Virus record (IMG/VR): IMGVR_UViG_3300042731_006431
Span: 1 to 64,000 of that record
Reading direction: 5' to 3' (one strand)
Length of the DNA: 64,000 bases
From: a virus
In this document: positions 32,311 through 40,844 of the stretch, one piece after another
Layout: every line of letters begins with the position of its first letter
How positions within the stretch are numbered: position 1 is the first letter of the stretch
Position numbers and translations under genes: made by a program
The notes under the pieces: generated by a model
Database searches by the model: none
Told to the model about the DNA's origin: nothing
What the model saw: the letters and a program-made list of their open reading frames with translations, nothing else

Positions 32311-32388
32311 ATAGCGGTTATATTAATCGCTATAATTAGCGCTGCTATTTTGGTAGCGCTAATTATTATTAATAAGAATAGGTTTTGA
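32311..32388 (+). CDS. Possible 25-residue membrane peptide with ATA start
   Basis: No ATG, GTG or TTG starts this frame after an in-frame stop, but GGAGGG (32299-32304) lies six bases before ATA 32311. The frame codes for an almost pure membrane helix, IAVILIAIISAAILVALIII, then NKNRF and a stop (32386-32388) two bases before the next gene's ATG. A lysis peptide with a rare start is possible; chance hydrophobicity in AT-rich DNA is the alternative. Confidence 0.3.
   Translation: MAVILIAIISAAILVALIIINKNRF
32334..32364 (+). other. 12-bp hairpin between lysis genes
   Basis: AATTAGCGCTGC (32334-32345) pairs with GTAGCGCTAATT (32353-32364), 11 Watson-Crick pairs and one G-U, loop TATTTTG. No U-tract follows, so it may be a stabiliser or regulator of the next gene's translation and not a terminator. 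Confidence 0.6.
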
Positions 32389-32389
32389 A

Positions 32390-32701
32390 ATGGGTGAGAG
32401 CTTATGGACAGGAGCAGGATTAGGCGCTGCTTATATAATATGGCAAGTGGTGAAGTTATTTATGTCTAAAATACCAAATAGCGCTGATAACAAAGGCACA
32501 AATGATGTCTCAGATGGAATAAAAGATATTAAAAGCACTCTGAACGACGTACAACACAAGGTTGACCAATCAAATTTCGTCAACGAAGAGGTTATCAGGA
32601 CACAAGAAAATATTACCAAAGTACTTACCGATCTTACCATTCAAATATCTATAATCGCTAACACAATGAGTAAAGTTAAATCTGTGAATATGGATAGTTA
32701 A
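32390..32701 (+). CDS. Membrane-anchored coiled-coil lysis-region protein
   Basis: 103 residues. Hydrophobic N-terminal segment (about 10-27, GLGAAYIIWQVVKLFM), a polar linker and a long amphipathic helix (residues 43-95, DGIKDIKSTLNDVQHKVDQS). This is the build of an inner-membrane spanin or of a phage hemolysin XhlA-type holin partner. Located right before the endolysin. Family not certain. Confidence 0.6.
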   Translation: MGESLWTGAGLGAAYIIWQVVKLFMSKIPNSADNKGTNDVSDGIKDIKSTLNDVQHKVDQSNFVNEEVIRTQENITKVLTDLTIQISIIANTMSKVKSVNMDS

Positions 32702-32711
32702 CGGAGGAATA

Positions 32712-33131
32712 ATGATACAATTAAGTAAAAATTTTAGACTGCATGAGTTCGAAGATAGCGAAACTGCAAAACTACATAAAATTAATAACAAAGTACCAAA
32801 CAAAGCAATATTATATAATTTAATCGCTCTTTGTGAAGCTGTTTTGCAACCAGTTAGAGATAAATTTGGACCGATAGAAATAACTTCAGGATATCGTTGT
32901 GAAGCTCTTAATCTTGCTGTCAAAGGTTCGCAAACTTCAGATCATATGTTAGGTCGAGCAGCTGACATTAGACCAATCAAAGGTGATATTAAAGACGTTT
33001 ATGAATGGATAATTAAAGAGCTTGAATTTGATCAATGCCTTTTAGAAACAAGGAAATCAAATGGTAGTACTTGGATTCATGTTTCTTATAAGCGTCCAAA
33101 TAGAAATGAAGCAATTAGAAAAGAAGTTTAA
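32712..33131 (+). CDS. Endolysin, peptidase M15 (D-Ala-D-Ala carboxypeptidase type)
   Basis: Cuts peptidoglycan cross-links at lysis. 139 residues, a single Peptidase_M15_3 domain. SGYRCEALNLAVKGSQTSDH-type motif with zinc ligands His 78 and Asp 85 (SDHMLGRAAD) and His 123 (WIHVSY). No signal peptide, so it needs a holin. SD AACGGAGG. The stretch RLHEFEDSETAKLHKI near the start is usual for this family. Confidence 0.9.
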   Translation: MIQLSKNFRLHEFEDSETAKLHKINNKVPNKAILYNLIALCEAVLQPVRDKFGPIEITSGYRCEALNLAVKGSQTSDHMLGRAADIRPIKGDIKDVYEWIIKELEFDQCLLETRKSNGSTWIHVSYKRPNRNEAIRKEV

Positions 33132-33176
33132 CGGACTAATTTTTAGTTATTTATTTTAGATAGTTAGGTAGATAGT

Positions 33177-33593
33177 ATGATTTTAAAGTTGTATCATAAT
33201 TGCGGATGGTTTTTTATTGATAGGATAGAGGAATTCCAAAAATCTCACTTTAGAGAAATCAAGATTGATCGCTTTCCACAAGAAATATTATCACAAATAT
33301 TTGATTTATTTAAAGATACAGGCTATTTCAATGCTGAATGGCCATCAAATTTTAAAATTTTTTGGGATCAATATCAAGAATTTAAATATTCTGAAACCGA
33401 ATTAGAAGAGTTAAAAGAGATTTTAAAGAAAAAAGATTTATCAAAAGTTGAAATTTGGCTTGAAAAAAATGATGCCACAACATCAGTTTGTCAATATTGG
33501 AAAGACGGGATATGTACAACTGTTTATTATGATTACAAATCCAAAGGCACTTATCTAATGAACGATTCAGGGCAAACGATAGAAGTTTTATAA
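33177..33593 (+). CDS. Hypothetical protein, 138 aa
   Basis: Between endolysin and tail fibre. Soluble, Glu/Lys-rich helical centre (SETELEELKEILKKKDLS) and beta C-terminus (YYDYKSKGTYLMNDSGQ). No SD stronger than TAGGTAG. Not recognised; a tail or fibre accessory role is possible from its position. Confidence 0.65.
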   Translation: MILKLYHNCGWFFIDRIEEFQKSHFREIKIDRFPQEILSQIFDLFKDTGYFNAEWPSNFKIFWDQYQEFKYSETELEELKEILKKKDLSKVEIWLEKNDATTSVCQYWKDGICTTVYYDYKSKGTYLMNDSGQTIEVL

Positions 33594-33613
33594 TATATAT
33601 TAAGGAATTATAA

Positions 33614-36600
33614 ATGCAACTCCCAGACGGAAAAATAAGATTTTTAAAATGGCCACAAAAAAATTACACAGAAACCAGCCAACAAGTCGGCACAGACGAC
33701 ATGATACTTGATGGTCAAACAGTACAACGAACAGAAGTAACTAACTCAGATTCAACAACTATATATGTCTCAAAAGATGGTGACGATTCAGACGCTGGCA
33801 CTAGTTCAGCCCCAAAGTTAACTCTTGACGGGGCAATCGATGCCATTACATCAGCTAAATATCAAATAATGATTACTGATTCAGGAATTTACGAACCTCC
33901 GAAAGCCATCAACATTGAGTTCCTTAGTGGTATTTATGCAGCGGAAGATTGCTATCCTACTATACAAGATTCGACCTATCATGTAGATGTTAGAAATAAT
34001 TATCCAACAGTTCCTGTAACTTTAGACGGCTTAAAAGGCTTTGCTTATAAGGGTGCTTACTATCACGTATATGCTACTAATGCTACTACTGTAGAAATTA
34101 GACGTTTAAAATATTATAATTATGTAGATTCGTCAACACCAACAATAGAAACACTTGAAACGGTTACCGGTTTGACAAATGCTGATACACATATGGGAAG
34201 ACCAATCTTAAAAGATGGTTACCTTATTTGTGCTATGGGTGACGAGGATGTTGTACAATATGATATTGATAATGACTCTCTTGATGTCACTGATAACATC
34301 GCTGGAGTAACATACACATATTTAGCAGAGCAGCAAACAAGCGATGATGCTGTTTATCTATTAGCTTATGATACTGATCATTTTGAAATATATAATATTA
34401 ATGATGTTACTGATAATTTTGCAATACTTGCAACTTGTGATAGTAGTGTTGTTGCAGAAATAGCAGCCGCTGATGTAACTGATTTCGCTTATCACAACGG
34501 TTATTTCTATGTTCATTCAATGACAAAAATTGCTTATTTTGCTTTAAAGCCTAATGGTCTCGGTAGCTATGAGAATAGTACTGTGACTGCTATAGATATT
34601 GCACATATGGGTGATGGTCAATTTCTAACACTTGGTAATAATCAATTAGGTTATAGTTCAGACGATGGAACTTATTTAATTAGCGTTGGCACATCAACAA
34701 AGATATCGTCTAATATTTATCTTGATATAAAATATACTGAATTGGCAACATATACAACTAAATATAATTTAAATAATTATACAACTTATCCTGTCATCAG
34801 AATTAAAAGTAAGAATTTAGAACTTTTAGATAATGGTGAACAAATATCAAATGAATCTTTTATCCCTTATCTATCTGTATATTATAATGATATAGTATAC
34901 AATGTAGGTGCTTATTTCCTAAAACAAATCCAAAATTCGTTGATCAATGTTGGTGAATATACGGGGCAAACAAACACTAAATTATTACTACATTCTAATA
35001 CTACCAATGGAAGTACAACATTTAATGATAGTTCGAATTATGGTAGAACATTGACACCGGTAGGTAACACACAACATTCTACAACTCAAAAGAAATTTGG
35101 GGCCACATCGATTTATTTTGATGGTTCTGATTATATGAATGTTGGGACAGTCGCTGATTTTAACGCAGGTACTGAACAATGGTGGTTTGAATGTTGGGTA
35201 TATATGCCAGCTATAGGAACACAAACACTTTTTACTGCAAATGATGGTAGTTCAACTCATGAATTAACAATAAGAACAATAGCAGGGCCTAAATTCCAAA
35301 TTCTGACAAATGGGACTCAAGCACAATTTAATGCGACTGGATGGGTAGCTGATACATGGACACATTTTTATATATGTAGAAATTATGATAGTCTTGAATG
35401 TTGGGTTAATGGTGTTAATCAAACTGCTACTTTTGGCAGTGTTGATCTGTCCGCATATAATTTAAATAGCATTACTACTGTAAATATTGGGCGAACAAAT
35501 TTCGGGACGGCATATTACTACACTGGATATATGGATGAAGTTAGATTTGGTATAGGGACTTTACCATATGTTACTTATCCATCAAACTTTACATTACCTA
35601 CAGCTGCATATACAAATCCTGGTGAAGCTTCCGCGTCTTTTCCTGACTATGGATTTAGAACACAAGGTATAAAATATGATCCTATTTATTGTGAGTCTGC
35701 AATACAAGTAAATAATGATAAGCAATTAATATATCCAAAATATTGCTATATAGAGGGTACTTACTGGGCGTTTATTGCTAAAAATTTAGCTTTATATAAT
35801 AATTGGATTGAAAATAGTGAGTGGGATATATACGGGAATAATGAATGTTTCTTGCCAACAGCAACTTTTTCAGGTCTAATACTCAATAGAAATTTATTTA
35901 AAAATATATATAGTGGCATGTATTATGTGGAGGCAACAGGTGTTAATGATGCTGATTTTCAATATAATACATTTTTCGGTTATGGAACTTTTGACAACTT
36001 TGATTTTCCTCTTGATCTAACTATGATAGCTAATATAATGTCTTTACCATTTGATACAGATTTTGGAGATGCAACTGTTGATGGAACTACAACAGAACAA
36101 CATACTTATGGAGAAGCTCAGTTATATATTAATTCGACAGCGGTTACAAGTATATCAAAAATATTATTTAAAGATATTCTTAACGATGATTTAAGAATGA
36201 GGCATCCTACTGAAGGTTATAAAATTACAACTTTAGGTATTGTCTTATATTTTGCAGGTGCTTACAATTGCTACTACACACTTGATACCACTGATGCATT
36301 AGCCTACTATGATTTACCTGTTCCTGATGAAATAAATATATCATTTAGTCAAGAACAATTAGTCGGTAATAAAACTATAGCCAGTACTTATGTTCTTGAT
36401 AATGACATTCCTTTCAATTGTATTGAATTAGTTTGGGGAGACAATCAAGAATTAACGCTTGAGGATTATGAATCATTAAAAGCTATAGTACAATATAACA
36501 ACTTTTTTGAGGTATTACTGGATAAAACAGAACCAATTACTGATGTTATTTATACTTATCCAAACACAACAGCTACTGCAATTTATTCCGGTACTGTAAC

Positions 36601-36922
36601 ACCATTAATTGATGATAAAGTTGTTCGATTTTCTAAATCAGGAAATAATTATACAGGCACAGCTAAATATGATCCAACATCAACAGTCTTTCAAATTCAA
36701 AATGTGGTTATTTCAAATGATTACTATCCAATTAATTTTACAAATCCTGTTCAAAATGTTGATTTGCTATGTGGACATATCGCAAAAGTTGAACCAACAG
36801 ATATAGAATATAATTCAATAATTAATGAACTATATGAAAAATCTATAACTGTTTTATCTGGTTTTTCATTAAAATTGTATATTGATAGAGATGTAGATTT
36901 CACTAATATAGGAATTTATTAA
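33614..36922 (+). CDS. Tail fibre / receptor-binding protein with LamG domain
   Basis: 1102 residues, AAGGAAT upstream. N-terminal part has TTIYVSKDGDDSDAGTSSAP, a motif at the start of beta-helix (DUF1565-like) domains, and many Asp/Tyr/Thr-rich strands. Residues about 450-680 form a concanavalin/LamG-like sandwich: FGATSIYFDGSDYMNVG, WWFECWVYMP, DTWTHFYICRN, YTGYMDEVRFGIG. The C-terminal part is beta-rich with TYPNTTATAIYSG. Such a build fits host-surface polysaccharide binding at the tail tip. No capsule-depolymerase motif is certain. Same operon as endolysin and the tail-hub gene. Confidence 0.75.
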   Translation: MQLPDGKIRFLKWPQKNYTETSQQVGTDDMILDGQTVQRTEVTNSDSTTIYVSKDGDDSDAGTSSAPKLTLDGAIDAITSAKYQIMITDSGIYEPPKAINIEFLSGIYAAEDCYPTIQDSTYHVDVRNNYPTVPVTLDGLKGFAYKGAYYHVYATNATTVEIRRLKYYNYVDSSTPTIETLETVTGLTNADTHMGRPILKDGYLICAMGDEDVVQYDIDNDSLDVTDNIAGVTYTYLAEQQTSDDAVYLLAYDTDHFEIYNINDVTDNFAILATCDSSVVAEIAAADVTDFAYHNGYFYVHSMTKIAYFALKPNGLGSYENSTVTAIDIAHMGDGQFLTLGNNQLGYSSDDGTYLISVGTSTKISSNIYLDIKYTELATYTTKYNLNNYTTYPVIRIKSKNLELLDNGEQISNESFIPYLSVYYNDIVYNVGAYFLKQIQNSLINVGEYTGQTNTKLLLHSNTTNGSTTFNDSSNYGRTLTPVGNTQHSTTQKKFGATSIYFDGSDYMNVGTVADFNAGTEQWWFECWVYMPAIGTQTLFTANDGSSTHELTIRTIAGPKFQILTNGTQAQFNATGWVADTWTHFYICRNYDSLECWVNGVNQTATFGSVDLSAYNLNSITTVNIGRTNFGTAYYYTGYMDEVRFGIGTLPYVTYPSNFTLPTAAYTNPGEASASFPDYGFRTQGIKYDPIYCESAIQVNNDKQLIYPKYCYIEGTYWAFIAKNLALYNNWIENSEWDIYGNNECFLPTATFSGLILNRNLFKNIYSGMYYVEATGVNDADFQYNTFFGYGTFDNFDFPLDLTMIANIMSLPFDTDFGDATVDGTTTEQHTYGEAQLYINSTAVTSISKILFKDILNDDLRMRHPTEGYKITTLGIVLYFAGAYNCYYTLDTTDALAYYDLPVPDEINISFSQEQLVGNKTIASTYVLDNDIPFNCIELVWGDNQELTLEDYESLKAIVQYNNFFEVLLDKTEPITDVIYTYPNTTATAIYSGTVTPLIDDKVVRFSKSGNNYTGTAKYDPTSTVFQIQNVVISNDYYPINFTNPVQNVDLLCGHIAKVEPTDIEYNSIINELYEKSITVLSGFSLKLYIDRDVDFTNIGIY

Positions 36923-37941
36923 TGCAATTATATATTGACAACCTATCTTTAACCAATTACCAACTCAACAAGCGATTCACCTATCAATTTGAGCTAAAAG
37001 ATGCTATTACAGTTGATCGAATTGACTTTGATATGGTTGGGGTAGATGAATTTAAACCTTCTAACGAAAAATCAATCCTAAATTCAAGTCCAGTAATAGA
37101 AGCATCAATTTATAAAGATGATGGTGGGCTTTTAACCGCTGGTGAATTAACCATTCTCAATTATGATCAAATGTCAGGAATCAGCAAAATCCAAGTTATA
37201 CCAAAATTAGATTCAATCCTATCTCAATATATCACTTTTTCTTACGGTATAGAATCAATTTCAACACCATGCGAAGTATTATGGAATCTATTTCAACAGA
37301 TAGATGCAACTGATTATATTGATCTAAGCAGTTATAATAGGCTTAATGCATTATTCAAAAGCTATTCTGTATATGCTGGGGTAGATTTTAACCTTACAGC
37401 ATATGAAAATACTATATATGATGTAATTAATAATTTTGCAAAGTCTTTTGTGGTTGATATATGGGTACAAAACAATAAATTAAGATTTTGGAGTCCTTTA
37501 TTTACTACACTTCCAGCCTATGCGTTGCCTGAAAATATGATAATATCATACAAAGAGGATTATAGCGATAACGAAATTTATAATGACTGGAAAATTTCAA
37601 GTCCAAATTTTGAACTTGCTTTGAAAGATTATAATCCTATGACAGCGGTTAGCAGTAGGAAAAAATATGGATTCAAAACTTTTGATATATCTCCAACTCT
37701 CTGGATAGTTGAAAGTAATTCAAAACCATTAAGCGGATGGCTTCAGCATGCACTTGCAGCGGCCTACTCTTATATAACTGCTAAGCAGAATCCTTATACA
37801 CTTATTGATATTGAAGTTGTTAACAAGTGGATAGAAGAGATAGATTTAGGTGATCGATTTACCTTTCTATCCAATACCTGGGTGGTAAAAAAGTTGCAAA
37901 GAAGCGATGAAACCGGACGAATCACCGCTTATAAGGTTTGA
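36922..37941 (+). CDS. Tail-tip/hub-like protein, 339 aa
   Basis: ATG shares one base with the previous stop codon. Beta-rich. DIEVVNKWIEEIDLGDRFTFLS near the end resembles the hub domain shared by phage tail-tip and gp27/gpD-type proteins, in which a D-x-G-D-x-[VF] pattern closes a beta domain. Preceded by SYKEDYSDNEIYNDWKISS, typical of such hubs. By order it builds the tail tip with the fibre. Moderately confident. Confidence 0.5.
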   Translation: MQLYIDNLSLTNYQLNKRFTYQFELKDAITVDRIDFDMVGVDEFKPSNEKSILNSSPVIEASIYKDDGGLLTAGELTILNYDQMSGISKIQVIPKLDSILSQYITFSYGIESISTPCEVLWNLFQQIDATDYIDLSSYNRLNALFKSYSVYAGVDFNLTAYENTIYDVINNFAKSFVVDIWVQNNKLRFWSPLFTTLPAYALPENMIISYKEDYSDNEIYNDWKISSPNFELALKDYNPMTAVSSRKKYGFKTFDISPTLWIVESNSKPLSGWLQHALAAAYSYITAKQNPYTLIDIEVVNKWIEEIDLGDRFTFLSNTWVVKKLQRSDETGRITAYKV

Positions 37942-37943
37942 AA

Positions 37944-38324
37944 TTAATTTTCTATTTTTCCACATCCACCATATACACGGTGATGGATATCTCTTAGTTG
38001 ATCTTCTGTATAGTATATTTTCGTGGGTTTTTCTTTTTGCTTTTCATTTTGTTCTTTTTCTTTTTGCTTTTCATTTTGTTCTTTTTCTTTTCTAATTTTC
38101 TTGCAAAGTCGTTCGCCTTCCCATTCGTTTCTAATGTGTTCAGCCGCATTAGGGTCATCTGTGAAGAAATCAAACCCAAAAAATACTAACATTCTGGTAA
38201 AAATGTTGTCAGGGATCCCGCAGATTGCATTATTTGCAGGATTATGATAGATTTTTTTGTAATTAATGCTTAATAGACCTAAAACTAAAGCTAATACAAC
38301 AATTAAAATAATTATTAAACTCAT
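37944..38324 (-). CDS. Membrane protein with Lys/Glu repeat, 126 aa
   Basis: Signal-anchor-like N-terminus (residues 2-20, IIILIVVLALVLGLLSI), then a region with two Cys and aromatic residues, then tandem EQNEKQKEK units (a 27-bp DNA repeat), and an ending GGCGKIEN. Leftward, last gene after the anti-CRISPR operon and separated from it by a terminator-like hairpin and AGGAG. Could be a spanin-like or surface protein; not recognised. Confidence 0.68.
   Translation of the reverse strand: MSLIIILIVVLALVLGLLSINYKKIYHNPANNAICGIPDNIFTRMLVFFGFDFFTDDPNAAEHIRNEWEGERLCKKIRKEKEQNEKQKEKEQNEKQKEKPTKIYYTEDQLRDIHHRVYGGCGKIEN
38033..38080 (-). repeat. 27-bp tandem repeat, two copies
   Basis: CTTTTTGCTTTTCATTTTG-type units begin at 38033 and 38060 (period 27), coding for EQNEKQKEK on the minus strand. 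Low-complexity; copy change keeps the frame. Confidence 0.85.
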
Positions 38325-38351
38325 GATTATTCTCCTTATATTTAATTTATC

Positions 38352-38369
38352 GCCCCGACTAAGCGGGGC
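38352..38369 (-). terminator. GCCCCG hairpin overlapping the ring nuclease stop
   Basis: GCCCCG (38352-38357) / CGGGGC (38364-38369) with 6-base loop. It overlaps the last codons of the DUF1874 gene on the minus strand. About 30 bases around it recur with one or two changes at 46230-46257. AT-rich sequence follows on the minus strand, so it may terminate or attenuate that transcript. Confidence 0.6.
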
Positions 38370-38682
38370 TTTGAGTTACGAAACCATACCAGAAAGTAAT
38401 ATCAGAACCTTCAGGCAGCTTTATTGTTCCTTCAGGTAATCGTGGTCCTGTGTATTGTGCCACCATAAACTTATCCCCAACAGATAGAGATACGTTTGTC
38501 CTGTTACAAGGAACATCCACTTGTAATAGTCCTTCTAAAATCATACACAAATCTTTATGGCCTATGTACGATTTCGAATGTCTCGCATAGAAGCGCGCTT
38601 TATCGAGGTTTATAACCTCAAAATTAATATTATACGCTCCTTTGGGGAACATGTTCAATGAGAAAGCGTTTAAGAGTATCAT
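38359..38682 (-). CDS. acrIII-1: DUF1874 ring nuclease, anti-CRISPR AcrIII-1
   Basis: 107 residues. Family features: LLNAFSLNMF at the start, IGH at residues 40-42, VPCNRTNVSL, GD-x-x-x-VAQYTGPRLPEG with Arg 81 and Glu 84, and a second LPEG. In the studied family member (SIRV1 gp29 and relatives) the IGH histidine is catalytic and the R-x-x-E pair supports catalysis. These proteins degrade cyclic tetra-adenylate, the alarm molecule of type III CRISPR systems. Translated from the operon behind a strong leftward promoter, overlapping the upstream gene's stop by four bases. Composition is visibly less AT-rich than neighbours, suggesting transfer. Enzyme activity is inferred. Confidence 0.82.
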   Translation of the reverse strand: MILLNAFSLNMFPKGAYNINFEVINLDKARFYARHSKSYIGHKDLCMILEGLLQVDVPCNRTNVSLSVGDKFMVAQYTGPRLPEGTIKLPEGSDITFWYGFVTQSPA

Positions 38683-39401
38683 TTTCCCACCTCCTTAACT
38701 TCATAAAAAATAGTTCCTAAACCGTCTGTCAAAGGGAAATCCCACAATTTCCCCTCTAAATCGACGATGATTCCCCATGTATAGCCATCGTCAGCTTTTT
38801 CTTTTCTAAAAGTACCTGTTATGTGTTGATAACGAGCTACTTGTGGAAGACAAGCACTGTGATCATCGTCCTCCCACTTTTCAACAGTAATATACCATTT
38901 ACGTATATCACTGCTTTCTTTTTTAGATACCTGTGTAAGAACAGGCTCTTCAAATGTGCGGGTTCCTCTTTTCCCGTTCTTATAAGCTTTTACTATCTCG
39001 CAAAGCTTATAATCGCCCCAAAGGGCAAAAAAGTCATTTGCCCAAAGAGCTTCAAAGTCGTCTTCACAAGACGGTCTATCATCTTGTGAAACATAATGGT
39101 TATAGATAGAGGTTTTTGGAGCTCTATCTATGATTTTTTTGTTTATCTGATCAATTAGCTTGTCAATTAATTGGTCAGCAATGATCTTTTCATCACTGAT
39201 CGAAGTCAAAATATCGCTATATACGGTCGATTCCCCGTATACAGCAACTAATTTATGTCCAAGAAATTTATCTTGGACTCCAATCCGCTCGTCTTTTCCG
39301 ATCGACCATCCAGTGGCTGAATACACTGGGTGTTTTTCTATTTTAATCTCTACCTCAGCAAGGTAGTTATACTTATTTATTTTGCAAATTGTTGTTTTCA
39401 T
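38679..39401 (-). CDS. Unknown protein operonic with AcrIII-1, 240 aa
   Basis: First gene of the leftward operon; TTAGGAGA precedes ATG 39401. N-terminal beta strand MKTTICKINKYNYLAEVE, then WSIGKDERIGVQDKFLG, a helical middle with IADQLIDKLIDQINKKI, and a beta/aromatic end (WGIIVDLEGKLWDFPL). Not recognised. Its stop overlaps the ring nuclease start, and the promoter with its downstream element matches that of the gene at 29795. A defence-related role is a fair guess by association only. Confidence 0.75.
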   Translation of the reverse strand: MKTTICKINKYNYLAEVEIKIEKHPVYSATGWSIGKDERIGVQDKFLGHKLVAVYGESTVYSDILTSISDEKIIADQLIDKLIDQINKKIIDRAPKTSIYNHYVSQDDRPSCEDDFEALWANDFFALWGDYKLCEIVKAYKNGKRGTRTFEEPVLTQVSKKESSDIRKWYITVEKWEDDDHSACLPQVARYQHITGTFRKEKADDGYTWGIIVDLEGKLWDFPLTDGLGTIFYEVKEVGK

Positions 39402-39449
39402 TTTGTTTCTCCTAACTTTTTTTCGATTTTCTCAATCGCTGATATCCCA

Positions 39450-39478
39450 AATATAACATATAAAATTTAAAAAGTCAA
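39450..39478 (-). promoter_or_regulatory. Leftward promoter TTGACT-17-TATATT (anti-CRISPR operon)
   Basis: Minus strand TTGACT (39478-39473), 17 bases, TATATT (39455-39450). TTCTCAATCGCTGATA (39429-39444) lies over the expected start, as at 30508 with two changes. A close promoter also precedes the remnant at 46311. Confidence 0.78.
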
Positions 39479-39499
39479 ATTTATTTTTAACTTTTTTAT
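39473..39499. repeat. 27-bp direct repeat shared by two leftward promoters
   Basis: The 27 bases upstream of, and including, the -35 box at 39473-39499 are identical to 30553-30579 (starts AGTCAAATTTATTT, ends CTTTTTTAT). Continuous identity outside genes suggests a copied promoter or an upstream activating element. Confidence 0.8.
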
Positions 39500-39541
39500 A
39501 ATTATTTTATATTCCATTTACTCGTAACAAATTATAATAAA

Positions 39542-39573
39542 ATCGCACAAATAGCATATAAATACGTTATATA
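39542..39573 (+). promoter_or_regulatory. Promoter, CACAAA-N14-GTTATAT class
   Basis: ATCGCACAAA (39542-39551), 14 bases, GTTATAT (39566-39572), divergent from the anti-CRISPR promoter. Start expected near 39580, 26 bases before ATG 39606. Confidence 0.78.
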
Positions 39574-39605
39574 TTGCATATATGTAATAAAGTTTGTGAG
39601 TTAAG

Positions 39606-40499
39606 ATGATTTCACAAGATCGACAAAAAATAATATTGGATTATGCAGCTAAATATGGAGATAATCGAGCGCTTAAACGATTCAAAATTAATGGTGAGAC
39701 TCTCAACAGATATCGCCGTGTTTCATTCGATCAAATACCAAATTCAGCAACTTCTATAATAATTCCTGACCTTCACTGCCCCTATCATGACATGCCAGCA
39801 ATACGATTAATGATGAAAATAGTCAACGACCAGCAATTTAATTATGATAAGACTATTCTATTGGGTGATGTTGTAGACTTCTACGGAGTTTCACGATTTG
39901 ATAAGGATCCAAATCGAAAGGACGACATACAGTTCGAGGCCGACGAAGCCTTTGATTTATTAAGTACTATGAAAAGAGGATTACCAGAAACTGAATGGCA
40001 TTATTTGAAAGGCAACCACGAGGCAAGGCTTAAGAAATTCTTGATGAGCAACGCCAGAGCACTTTCAAATTTGCGAGCGCTTAAAGTTGATAACCTACTA
40101 AGATTAAATGAATTAGATATAAAATATATTGAGAAATCTTGGAATTATTACGACACCGTAATGATAAAACACGGTAATAAAGTTGGTAAATATAGCGGTT
40201 ATAGCGCTCATGCTGAAATGCTTAGACATATGTCACTTGGTATAAGTGCACACACTCATAGATTAGCAATAGTAAATTATACAGCTGATGGCATAGATAT
40301 ACAATGGGTGGAGTGTGGACATTTGTGTGATGTTATGAAGGCTGATTACATGGAGGATTACCCAAATTGGCAGCAAGGTTTTTGTTTTATGCATCGTGAC
40401 GGAAAAGCTTTTAGTTTTGATTTGGTTAGATATTACAGAGACGAAAAAGCTGTGAAGGCATTTTATTGTGGAAAAAAATATAGTGAGAGGTTAAAATGA
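39606..40499 (+). CDS. Calcineurin-like metallophosphoesterase
   Basis: 297 residues. N-terminal 40 residues look like a small helix-turn-helix (NRALKRFKINGETLNRYRR). Catalytic motifs in order: PDLHCPYH (D-x-H, Asp 55 and His 57), LLGDVVDFYG (G-D-x-x-D), KGNHE (GNHE), KHGNK, and SAHTHR (the G-H-x-H-like end, here Ala-His-Thr-His). Two-metal phosphoesterase; the substrate could be DNA, RNA or nucleotides. Has its own promoter and a leading role in a two-gene transcript. Confidence 0.9.
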   Translation: MISQDRQKIILDYAAKYGDNRALKRFKINGETLNRYRRVSFDQIPNSATSIIIPDLHCPYHDMPAIRLMMKIVNDQQFNYDKTILLGDVVDFYGVSRFDKDPNRKDDIQFEADEAFDLLSTMKRGLPETEWHYLKGNHEARLKKFLMSNARALSNLRALKVDNLLRLNELDIKYIEKSWNYYDTVMIKHGNKVGKYSGYSAHAEMLRHMSLGISAHTHRLAIVNYTADGIDIQWVECGHLCDVMKADYMEDYPNWQQGFCFMHRDGKAFSFDLVRYYRDEKAVKAFYCGKKYSERLK

Positions 40500-40768
40500 T
40501 AGTATCTGAAAAGGTTTTACATAAAATGGAAGACTGTAAATATAGTTTAAATATTCAAACTGATGATAGTACTTTGTGTTATGTCGTTGATGTTGGTAAT
40601 CCACGAACTATATTAAGCCGCTTGTCTGATGTAAATGGTTATTTTAATATTGACCTGGTAGAATATAGTTTACAGGAAGTTGATGAAGAAACACAAGTTG
40701 ATGAAATGTATACTAGAACTATAGATGGGAATTCGATTAGTTGTGTTGATATAAAAGAATTAAAATAA
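40496..40768 (+). CDS. Hypothetical protein, 90 aa
   Basis: Overlaps the phosphoesterase stop by four bases (ATGA). Acidic, beta-rich, with CYVVDVGNPRTILS near residue 28. Likely co-translated with the enzyme upstream. Function unknown. Confidence 0.7.
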   Translation: MIVSEKVLHKMEDCKYSLNIQTDDSTLCYVVDVGNPRTILSRLSDVNGYFNIDLVEYSLQEVDEETQVDEMYTRTIDGNSISCVDIKELK

Positions 40769-40795
40769 GCACTAACATCATTAAATAGTAGTGCT
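40768..40795 (+). terminator. Hairpin at the end of the phosphoesterase operon
   Basis: AGCACTA (40768-40774) pairs with TAGTGCT (40789-40795) with a 14-base loop, just at the stop of the last gene. No strong U-run follows (GTAAAGTTTG), so termination may be weak. Confidence 0.45.
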
Positions 40796-40844
40796 GTAAA
40801 GTTTGATATTTTTCAGTAAATTTTCACGCTTAAAACTAAGCCGG

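Noticed and set aside
37998-38247. Rightward open frames over the Lys/Glu repeat
   Set aside because: Phe/Ser-rich complement of the repeat in the leftward membrane protein gene; no start signals.
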